Positions 55,600-64,000 of a stretch of DNA of 64,000 bases are shown here, in pieces; the stretch's first letter is position 1; each line of letters begins with the position of its first letter. Under the pieces are notes generated by a model. It saw only the letters and a program-made list of their open reading frames with translations. It was not told the origin of the DNA and did no database searches. Made by a program: the position numbers and the translations under genes. The stretch comes from Anastatus disparis (lineage: Eukaryota > Arthropoda > Insecta > Hymenoptera > Eupelmidae). The stretch is taken from positions 1,206,001 through 1,270,000 of the forward strand of contig JAFFSR010000035.1 of assembly GCA_017163975.1 (NCBI GenBank), in the 5' to 3' direction.

Positions 55600-56715
55600 A
55601 AATAATATAAATATTAGGCAAAATAACAAGTCCTATAACCTCATTTGGTCAGATATAACTCGAGAAATGTAAAAACATGCCTCCGTCTAAAGAAAATCTT
55701 GTAAATACAATATCTGACGTTAGAAAATTAAGATCGTGAAAATCGATATTCGTTCTTTATTTTAAAGTGAAAAAGTATGAATTTATATACTTTTTCTAGT
55801 GATTATTTAACGTGTATGTAAAATCTTATGGGGAACCGACTCTTGATTTTCGTTTTATACGAATTTTGAACATTACAGAATCGCAATTATAGATGGGCTA
55901 ATTTTTCGTAAACTCAACTATTGCGATTTGATTATATAAGTCTTAAGCTAAAAAAAAAGTGCTATAAAACCTCATTCGGTTTGATAGAACTTAAGAAATA
56001 TGAAAACACGCAACTATAAAATAAAAGTCTTGTAAATAGAATATTTCGGGTTAGAAGATTCATATCGTAAAAATAAAAAATTCTGCTTTATTTTGAAGTA
56101 AAAAACTATAAATTTATGGCATTTTTAAGTGATTATTTAACATTTTAGTATGAGAGATCTCAAGGGAAACCGACTATTGATTTTCGTTTCATATGAATTT
56201 TAAATATTACAGAATCGCAATTATAGATGGGCTAAGTTTTCGAAAACTTAAATATCACCATTTGATTATATAAGTCTTAAGCTAAAAAATAAGCCCTATA
56301 AAACCTCATTCGGTTAGATAGAACTTAAGAAATATGAAAACACGTAACTGTCTAGAAAAAACCTTGTAAATAGAATAATTCTCGTTAGAAAATTGATTTC
56401 GTGAAATTGAAAATCGTGCTTTATTTTAAAGTAAAAAACTATAAATTTATGGCATTTTTTGGTGATTATTCAAATTTTCAGTATAAGAAATCTCATGGGA
56501 AAGCGACTCTTGATTTTTGTTTCATACGAATTTTGAACATTACATAATCGCAATGAAAGCTGGGCTAATTCTTCGTAAACTTAACAATTGCAATTTGATT
56601 ATATAAGTCTTAAGCTAAAAAATAAGCCCTAGAAAACGTTATTCGGTTAGATAGAACTTAAGAAATATGAAAAGACGCAACTGTCTAAAAAAATCTTGTA
56701 AATACAATATCTCAC
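55600..56715 (-). repeat. 334-bp satellite, four inverted units
   Basis: These are the same units as the forward array in opposite orientation, with anchors at about 55686, 56006, 56341 and 56674. About 100 bp of unrelated or heavily diverged DNA (55500-55600) separates the arrays. Confidence 0.9.
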
Positions 56716-56719
56716 GTTA

Positions 56720-57160
56720 CAGTATTTACCATATTTCTATGTGGATTAGAAATAATTTTATTTGTAAAATCATCCTTAGTTTCTTGATTTATAATTTTCA
56801 ACAGGGTTATAAATAATTAAATTTATTATAACAAAAAATTGGTCACTGGTTGAGCTTGGTAGCATAGAAATTCAATTTTATTTATACATTTTTATTAAAA
56901 AATTGAAAGTTCTTGTGTTTTCAGCGTCTGGAGTGAATAATATTTTTATCATTAACATTCGTGTTCTATTAAATATTTATTGCCCTTAAATTATGGATAT
57001 TTCTCGCATGACTTATAATTAATCTTAACTAATTTGATGTTCAATTTTAAAAATAATTTCAGTAATGATGACATAAATTATAATACTGAATAAGCGCTAT
57101 GTCAAATTATTTTAATTTTAATTCTCATGAAAAAGCAAATTACATAAAATAATGCAACAA
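56720..57160 (-). repeat. Inverted partner of the left subterminal arm
   Basis: It matches the reverse complement of about 51765-52500, for example AATTGGTCACTGGTTGAGCT and TATTTCTCGCATGACTTATA. It lacks the 305-bp MITE carried by the left arm. Confidence 0.9.
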
Positions 57161-57716
57161 TTAATCGATATAAAAAAGCTGGATGTAATCTTTTAAATAT
57201 TTACGATTGATTTATTTAACCTTTTGTGTCTATTGTTTGAGTATTACGCATAAATTTCTTGCTTAAGATGAGTCTCGCTCGTGGTAAGGGTCGATAAAAC
57301 ACAACATTATTTCAGTTTTAATTATCTAATTTCATATTTAAAACAATATCTTTTTGTTTATTGTATTTTATCATTATAATATAATTTATTTATAACGATA
57401 TCCGTTTGTATTTTATGTTTTTTCAATTGAAATAACGTAAAATACAAAAGAAATCCTATATCGATGCACAATTTTCAAATCATTTATAAAATTATAAATA
57501 AGTGCAATAAATTAATTTTATTATAATAACTTTTTTTTCTTTTATTTATTATTAATTATCAGATCATAAAAAATATTTTTTTAAATACTTTTTTTTGACC
57601 GATTCTGAGTATTTTTGAATTTCCCTCTCTGACGCTACCACTATTGGCATCGCATGTTTTAATATAAATATTTTCAATTTCACTAAATTAAAATTTAGTA
57701 TCATCTATATTCTTTA

Positions 57717-58080
57717 TAGGAGCGCGGTGGCGTAACGGATAGAGCTCTTGCCTTCAACGCGGTGGGCACGGGTTCGAATCCTGGCCAGGCACCTCTGACT
57801 TTTTTTCGAAAGAAAATTAGTGTATGTGCTACCCATATCGCGACTCTTAAGAAATCTGACCTCATTGAGTATCGGTTGATTGTTGGTCACAAAAGTGGCT
57901 GACCATCCATCGGTAGTCAAAGTTTTCGGTATGGCGGTGTCTGACAGTCTAGCCTGATGTAATGTGTTAAACGGTTCCGGGCTGGGCTCCCTCGACATCT
58001 CCATAGAAAAAGGTTAATTATATAAAGGATAACAATATCCTTTATATATTAATCTTTTTTTAAAATAAAAAAAAAAAAAA
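57717..58080 (+). mobile_element. tRNA-derived SINE, copy 2, full length with TSD
   Basis: It begins TAGGAGCGCGGTGGCGTAAC with an A-box-like TGGCGTAACGG and a perfect B box GGTTCGAATCC (57771-57781). The body is shared with the copy at 15.2 kb. A 3' hairpin (AAGGAT...ATCCTTTATATA) is followed by the A tail. The 17-bp duplication ATCATCTATATTCTTTA lies at 57700-57716 and 58081-58097. It is inserted within the hAT-like element. It should not be called as a functional tRNA gene. Confidence 0.96.
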
Positions 58081-58338
58081 ATCATCTATATTCTTTAATT
58101 AATGTTTACTCTAAAGAGATAAATACTCTGAGTAAATACTGATATTTTTATTTTAATAAAAATATCACCTAACCTAAATTAGCATATGTAGCGTATAAAA
58201 CTCGGCTACTGTAGCAAAAGGTGCAGAACATAAAAGTTACTAAAACTCCCTAGATTGCTTTGACACTCTACTATAGCTAAAGGAAAAAAGTGGGGGGTGC
58301 CGTGTCGAAACTTTTTCTATAACAACGCTGGTATGTTC

Positions 58339-58817
58339 GCGCGTGTTGTGACGCATTGCTTTAGTCGGTACTTGGTCGAGAACTGAACGCGCGTTTATAG
58401 CGGGCAGCTACGTCCATGCTTCTTATTGTTACTTACGCACTGTATATATAATATACATATATAATCCCTTCTCTAGCGTAAGAGAGGCGATATGAGCGTC
58501 AGCGGCTTGAAAGCGAGCCTATGTGTTAAGGCTAAGATTTAAAGAGAATCACTCTCGTGCCTGCTTAAAACTAATAAAATCATCTTAAATTTAAATAGAG
58601 TCGAGATGTGTTTTCTTCTTATAAGCAAATACTAAGACGACAAAGCAGATCAGCATACACTCGGTCTGCAAACCCGTTTATTTGCTTATAACATTAGTTT
58701 CTACTCGTACAGTAAACATACAAGTGACAATTTAGTTTCTTCTCAATAAAAACCAAGTATCACAAGCATAACATGTTAATGAGGTAGATTACTACTAATA
58801 AATATATGATTATAACG
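58339..58817. other. Unassigned interval with a small hairpin
   Basis: A GC-richer start is followed by a short inverted repeat TTATAAGCAAATA...TATTTGCTTATAA at about 58619-58692 (perhaps a tiny MITE). No gene. Confidence 0.4.
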
Positions 58818-58819
58818 TA

Positions 58820-59628
58820 CACTGAGAAAAATATATAATTAAAAATTACTATATTTTTCACTAATGGGGAGACAAACTCGACATATGCAGGAAATTTAAC
58901 ATACTTTTATGGAAATTTACTATACTTCTACGAGTTTATGATATACGCGCTCACAAAAATTGCTATTCAGTATCGTAAAAATTATGAATACAGAGAATGA
59001 CACAACGAGACTGCTGTTGCCGCGCTTAATCACTAGGTGGCGACTCATTTTTTCAATCTGCGAGCAGTAAGAGAAGTACTTGGTTGGTATATAAGAGAAT
59101 TTGAAACAGAGGCTTTTAAATATTTTCGCGTTCGTGATAATACGCTTTAGGTAGAATATGCGTTAGGTGTAGCGTGTGAGTGCGATTAACTTGTTATAAT
59201 GTGTGTAATTTAGGATAAATGTAGTATATACAACTTCGAAAAGAGCGTTTCATAATTTGCGAAAAGTGTCTTTCTAACAATAACACACAAACAAAATAAT
59301 TCTTCCTCAACTGAATTTGAAAACACAAGCGAAATTCTCAGAACGTCAACGAGCATCGGAAAATAATATTTTTAGAATTTAAAAAAAAATTCATACCCAT
59401 AATATTTAATACATGATATTTATAAAATCCAATATGCAGTATAGTAAAATTTGCTAAAAGGTGTAGAAAAATTTGATATATAGTATAGTAAAATTTGATG
59501 CTTTGAAATTTTACTATATACATATACTAAAATTTAATACATATCGAGTTTGTCTCTCCGATGTTATACAGTATAGTAATTTTTTCATTAAGTTTGTGCT
59601 AATATTTAATCATACATTTCTCTCCGTG
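58820..59628. mobile_element. 809-bp TA-flanked element, CACTGAGAAAAATA end
   Basis: The left terminus CACTGAGAAAAATATATAAT and the right terminus CATACATTTCTCTCCGTG are imperfect inverses. Inner inverted blocks GGAGACAAACTCGACATATG and CATATCGAGTTTGTCTCTCC are longer. TA lies at 58818-58819 and 59629-59630. The left end resembles that of the 305-bp MITE at 51959. The unique core (about 58980-59340) contains GGTATATAAGAGAA, a TATA-like sequence, but no ORF. Confidence 0.78.
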
Positions 59629-59734
59629 TACTTATCGCATATTTAAATTAAGATGTTGTCATAACTAGACCACGTAAATATAATGCTTTAATAATACACG
59701 AATTTGACACAATATAATTAAGGTTCGATAGCAG

Positions 59735-60296
59735 TAGCTTGCAGTGTATATGTGTGTATTTGTGTATGTATATATTTTGTTAGTGTGTATGTATTTGTTT
59801 GTCTATGTATTATATGGGTGTGTATGAGTGTGTGTTGTGTGTATGTATGGTATGTGTGTATGTATGTGCGTATACATCGTGTGTGTGTGTATTAGTAAAA
59901 GTGTTCACGTCAGTTAAAAAGTGTGTCATTTTGTATTCGTGCTACTGTATGTTTCCGTGTGCGTAAATATCGTGTGTATGTGCATTAGTGAAAATGTTCA
60001 CGTTAGTTAAAAAGTCTGTCTTTTTGTATCAGTGCCACTGTGTATATTTCTGTATGCGTATTAGTTGGTACGTCTCTGTCTATAAGTATATATGTTAATA
60101 AGGGAGCTACATGTAGTGTGCCTGTATGACAGTGTACTTGAGAAAATATTCGTGTCAGCTAAAAAGTGAGTCGTATTGTGTATTATTGTTACGTATGTGT
60201 ATGTTTTTATGTGTGTTGTGGGTTTGTCGGTGTCCGTAAGTATATTTTTATAGCAGTAAAAAAGTTTATATTAGTGAATTGCGTATAAATTGGTGT

Positions 60297-60353
<57 letters not shown>

Positions 60354-60826
60354 TGTGTTTAAACGCTGACATGGGAGTGTATGTATGTGTGTGTACATGT
60401 ATATTTTTCGTGTGTGTATATATGTATGTGTATGTGCGTTCATGTATGTTTTTGTAAATATATGGTGTAAAAGTGTGCATCAATAAAGTGTTCATGTCGG
60501 TTTAAATGTGTCTTGTATAGTATTTGTAGCTCTAGGTGTATATTTTTTGTGTGTAAGTAGGTTTCTCTATGTCAGTTAATATGTGTTTGTAGCAAAGTAA
60601 AAGTTTATGTTTGTTAAGTGCCTGTTTATAAGTTAATATGCATGCTTGTTCATTTAGGTTTTGATTGTAGCTTATATATCGGTATGTGAGTGTGTTGATA
60701 AGTATGTGAATTATGATAAGTGTGTAAATGTTATCATAAGTCTTTTGTGTATGTGTGTGTGTGTGTCTGTAAATATCAATATATTTCTTTGTGCTTTAGT
60801 GAGATTTTCAGTGTAATTGTGGGTGT
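59735..60826. repeat. TG-rich minisatellite with longer repeat unit
   Basis: TGTGTATG tracts alternate with a unit containing GTGAAAATGTTCACGTxAGT and TAAAAAGTxTGTCxTTTTGT near 59895, 59990, 60140 and 60485. A pure (GT)n lies at 60300-60358. The same unit reappears at 63955-64000. Confidence 0.85.
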
Positions 60827-60828
60827 AT

Positions 60829-61386
60829 ACAGTATAGCTCAAAAGTTCGTAAAAAAATTTTTTTTTTTTTAATTCAACTTCAAACTGCGATATTTTGGAA
60901 ACGGCGTTTAAAAGATCAGACAAAATACTACTTTGTTGTGTCCTGCCAAATATTTTTATCATTGTTTTTAACTCTATATATAATGATGGAAAAAATTTTT
61001 ATTTTTACGAATTTTTAAATTTCAATCAATCAAATGTAACTTTTTAAGAAATTGATAAAATTAAAAAATTCGAACGCGATTAAAAAGTAGAGTGAATTTC
61101 CTAAATCTTTATGCATAATGATTTTTTCGTATCTATTTCCTGCGTGTAGCTAACAATTCGCAAAAATTGAAAGTACAAGAAAATCAGTTTTAGATATGAT
61201 AATATTTTCCAATGTCGCAAATCAATTTTTGTTTACATTAGCAGAATACAAAAAGATAGTATTTTATCTAATCTTTCAAACGCCGTCCAGATCTTTGAAA
61301 TTTATCAAGCTATTTCCGAAATATCGCAGTTTGAATTTGAGTTTCTGAAAAAAATTTTTTTACGAACTTTTAAACGTTATTGTATA
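60829..61386. mobile_element. Fold-back element, AAAAGTTCG family copy 1
   Basis: The left arm GCTCAAAAGTTCGTAAAAAA is answered by the right arm TTTTTTTACGAACTTTTAAA. Inner arms AACTGCGATATTTTGGAAAC and GAAATATCGCAGTTTGAATT also pair. The left tip CAGTATA is inverse to the right tip TATACTG. It encodes nothing. A partial, inverted copy lies at 62831-63655. Confidence 0.8.
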
Positions 61387-62830
61387 CTGTCACGGTATTT
61401 TACCGTGTTTGAATCTTGCGCGCTTAGGTATTAAAAAAGGATGAGCGCTTGGTCATATACCTCGTCTAAGACGAGTAAAGAAGTGCGTATCTTGACGACC
61501 GGCACGCGAGAGAGAAGCTCGCCGGCCGTGAGGCGCTTTAGAGAGTTTCCGGCTACCGTTGTGTTAACACGAAACCTAAGCCGCGCTGTGCTTGTTAAAA
61601 GATTTTGCCACGTGGTCTTATAATACGTTAGACTAAGTTCGCAACTGATAGCGCGTAATATTGTCTTAGATAAAATTCGTTAGTTTATTTCGACTAGCGC
61701 TTCGTATTATTTTGGCTAGTTGCAACTCTCAGAAATTCTTTCTGTAGAGTTTTGCTTGACCGCTTTTCGCGTGTCTTAGCGGTCATCCATTAAGTGCCAA
61801 ATACGTTGATCGGCGTATATAGGATTCCACCGATCTATGAGAAGGCAACCACGTTGGCAGAGCTCAGTGGAATTCAGCGATCGGGAAGAGACGTATTCCA
61901 CCGATCCATTTTAGAGCATCTACGTATTGGTTACGTACAGGGGAGAGGCTACGGTAACGGGCGAGCGGCGTCTACGTGCACGTAGATAATTAGTGTAAGC
62001 TGGCCAGCGTGTTACTGTAAGTATAAATATACAGTGCGATACCCAAGTGTCTCTTCCTCGAGAGATACTTGTTCGGGTGAATTGTATTATCGGTTATATA
62101 ACTGATCAGCGTCATAAGCGAATTCTGTTAGTTCGCAACGCGCCCTTCCTTTGCTCACTCTCTCATTAGGCGCGTACATTATTTTCACATATTATATTAT
62201 TTCATTTTCGTTTAATTCATATTTTATCTTTGTATTTATATTTTTCTTATAATAAATTAATCTTGTTTTCTATTAAATCGTGCTTCATATTAATTTATAT
62301 TGCCTGACTATATATAACATAAAATATATTTCCCGTTGTTTACTCCGACACCTCCGCGGTCCTTGTGAGCAATATCATATTTACGTAATATCATATATTT
62401 TAATATAACGTACTTTGGAATCTGCCTCACAAAGGAAAACTGCGCTACCGGCCACGCGTCTCTCGATCAGGTAAGAGAGACGCACTGAGTGCAGAAAGCG
62501 ATAAATATATCACATAAGATTTTGTCGCTTATCAATAGCCTTACTAGCTAGCACAATCGGAGTTCGCTGTATAATATTTAGTAAAATTCTAACAAATTTC
62601 AGCAACTCTCATATACTAAAATTAATAGACTTAGCTAATAATAATATATAATTGAAAGCTAATTCTTTTTTTGTAACATGTAATAAATAACCGTTACAAT
62701 ACTTTTAACAAAATTATCACTAATTTCATCACAATTATTATATATGAGAGTGTCCTTTTTTCGAATAAATTAAAGTTATTTACAAATTTGATTCTTCGTA
62801 TGTATATACGAACTACAGATTTGAGCACAT
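61387..62830. other. GC-richer unassigned segment, possible solo LTR
   Basis: It starts TGTCACGGTATTTTACCGTG (itself a hairpin) directly against the fold-back. Several patches at 61430-61990 and 62420-62500 are GC-rich, and AATAAA occurs near 62252. This is compatible with an LTR, but I found neither a matching CA end with target duplication nor a second copy. Open frames at 61441-61623 and 61794-61985 have no recognised domain. Confidence 0.35.
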
Positions 62831-63655
62831 GCTGAAATGTAAACAAAAATAGACTCGCGACATTTGAAAATATTATCATCTCTGAAACTGATTTTATTGT
62901 ACATTCCATTTTTGCGCATTTTTAGCTACACGCAAGAAATAGATACAAAAAAATCATTAAACTTAAGAAGGGGCCGAACTATCTGTCTTTGTCTAATAGC
63001 ATTTTTCATCATTTATGTAAACACTATTCGGTATAACAAGAAAAAAATAGCAGCCCCCGCTAGATATTAGTATAATAAGTAAATTTCGTAATAACAACCA
63101 AATTTTTTTACTGCGTAGTTTTTGAATAATTAGAGACCTACCAAAAAAAGATAGGTTATATTTTAGATTGCTAGTAGGTCTCTAATTAGTCAAAAACTAT
63201 GCGGTAAAAAATTTGGTTGTTATTACAAAATTTACTTACTATACTAATATCTAGCGGGGGCTGCTATTTTTTTCTTGTTATACCGGATAGTGTTTACATA
63301 AATGATGAAAAATGCTATTAGACAAAGACAGCTAGTTCGGCCCCCTCTTAAAGATTTAGGAAATCACTCCACTTTTCAATCGCGTTCGAATTTTTTAATT
63401 TTATCAATTTCTTAAAAAGTTACATTTGATTGATTGAAATTTAAAAATTCGTAAAAATAAAAATTTATTCTATCATTATATATAGAGTTAAAAAAAATGA
63501 TAAAAATATTTGGCAGGACACAAAAAAGTAGTATTTTGTCTGATCTTTCCAACGCCGTCCAGATTTTTTTAATTCATTGAGTCGTTTTCGAAATATCGCA
63601 GTTTAAAGTTGAGTTAAAAAAAAAATTTCTACGAACTTTTGAGTAGTATAATATA
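62831..63655 (-). mobile_element. AAAAGTTCG fold-back family copy 2, partial, interrupted
   Basis: The segment is reverse complementary to 60829-61250 (for example ATCATTATATATAGAGTTAA and AAAAAGTTACATTTGATTGA). It lacks the last ~130 bp of the second arm. A 381-bp TTAA element splits it at 62967-63347; copy 1 shows the uninterrupted sequence. Confidence 0.85.
62967..63347. mobile_element. TTAA-flanked fold-back MITE, family A copy 2 (381 bp)
   Basis: Ends GAAGGGGCCGAACTATCTGT and the near-inverse ACAGCTAGTTCGGCCCCCTC enclose a nearly full palindrome. TTAA is intact at 62963-62966 and 63348-63351. It corresponds to the copy at 1124-1504 throughout. Confidence 0.95.
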
Positions 63656-64000
63656 TGTTTATGTATGTATGTATGTATGATTATATATGTATCTGTATAT
63701 GCACGCATGTACATTTGAGTGTGTGTATGCGTGTGTGTGTGAGTGTGTCTGTGTGAGTGTGTGTGTTTGTGCGTTGATGCGTGTATGTGTACGTGTATGT
63801 ATATGTGAGCATTTATGTGTGTATGTATTATGTGAGTGTGTGTGTATATTTTTGTGTATGATGCCAGTGTGAGTAAGTTTGTGGTGTTTGTGAATGATAT
63901 GTGTGTATATGTCTGTGCTTGTATATGTGTGCGTATGTATTGCGTATGTGTATTAGTGAAAATGTTAACGTCAGAAAAAAAAAGTATTATATTGTATTCA
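63656..64000. repeat. TG-rich minisatellite, continuation
   Basis: TATG and TGTG tracts end with the unit TAGTGAAAATGTTAACGTCAG seen in the array at 59.7-60.8 kb. The array probably continues past the window edge. Confidence 0.8.

Larger units (their letters stand above)
51740..58330. mobile_element. hAT-like giant element (6591 bp) with satellite core
   Basis: 23-bp perfect inverted ends CAGCGTTGTTATAGAAAAAG(TTT) are flanked by the perfect 8-bp duplication GTATGTTC (51732-51739 and 58331-58338). Both features match the hAT superfamily (CAxxG-type end, 8-bp TSD). The inside has no transposase. It contains inverted subterminal arms (51765-52500 and about 56720-57160), a 334-bp satellite in two opposing arrays, two MITEs and a SINE. 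The region from 57160 to the right TIR has no left counterpart. Confidence 0.88.

Noticed and set aside
52500..56715. CRISPR-like array
   Set aside because: Units of 334 bp with no spacer structure, inverted arrays and a eukaryotic context indicate satellite DNA.
57719..57792. tRNA gene call from A and B boxes
   Set aside because: It is the head of a SINE with an A tail and a 17-bp target duplication. Anticodon stem pairing is weak.
61387..62350. Solo LTR with TGTCACGG start
   Set aside because: Not promoted above low confidence. I could not find a CA end with a matching target duplication or a second LTR.

Overview
The window looks like a repeat-dense stretch of an AT-rich insect genome, most likely hymenopteran. 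It is eukaryotic: it holds tRNA-derived SINEs, a LINE, LTR retrotransposons, a Helitron, a mariner, many MITEs and long microsatellites. The hymenopteran guess rests on the style of the LINE, Helitron and Mutator-like remnants and on the very low GC, and is inference. I found no intact single-copy host gene. The best non-transposon candidates are a leucine-rich-repeat fragment near 4.0-4.5 kb and an unidentified open remnant at the left edge. Both carry in-frame stops.

Layout, left to right. 0-5 kb: an unidentified ORF remnant, two TTAA-flanked fold-back elements, a Mutator-like transposase fragment (- strand), a fold-back with CAGGTG/CACCTG motifs and an LRR fragment. 5.8-10.1 kb: a structurally complete Copia retrotransposon (213-bp LTRs, CTTAT target duplication, half-tRNA-iMet primer site) whose ORFs are broken. 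10-17 kb: AT-rich DNA with a TA-flanked MITE, a CACGTG-rich palindrome and a SINE. 17.3-18.1 kb: a Ulp1-like protease remnant lacking its cysteine. 18.4-20.5 kb: diverged repeats, CA arrays and a GC-rich 45-bp tandem array. 20.9-24.3 kb: a Helitron fragment with 147-bp coding repeats, split by a mariner. 24.4-31.3 kb: a purine-rich LINE, itself split by a 939-bp element, then a second LINE ORF1. 31.8-34.7 kb: a long-TIR DNA element with nested MITE. 35-36.4 kb: three TA-flanked MITEs. 37.3-37.9 kb: a fold-back with inverted sub-repeat arrays. 40.5-41.5 kb: a possible solo LTR. 43.3-47.8 kb: a deleted Gypsy element (tRNA-Leu primer site) carrying an OTU protease domain where integrase would be expected. 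48.3-50.6 kb: a compound higher-order satellite. 51.74-58.33 kb: a 6.6-kb hAT-like element with 8-bp target duplications that carries a ~334-bp satellite in two opposing arrays. 58.8-64 kb: a TA-flanked element, a TG-rich array, and a fold-back family interrupted by another 381-bp TTAA element.

The strongest pattern is fold-back DNA. At least a dozen near-palindromic elements occur, several in families. Four TTAA-flanked copies from two sequence families are each exactly 381 bp, and a fifth is 383 bp. Several insertions can be dated relative to each other because a second copy of the host repeat within the window preserves the empty site. The region reads as layered, nested transposition, mostly of non-autonomous elements. 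All coordinates were counted by hand from the numbered lines.
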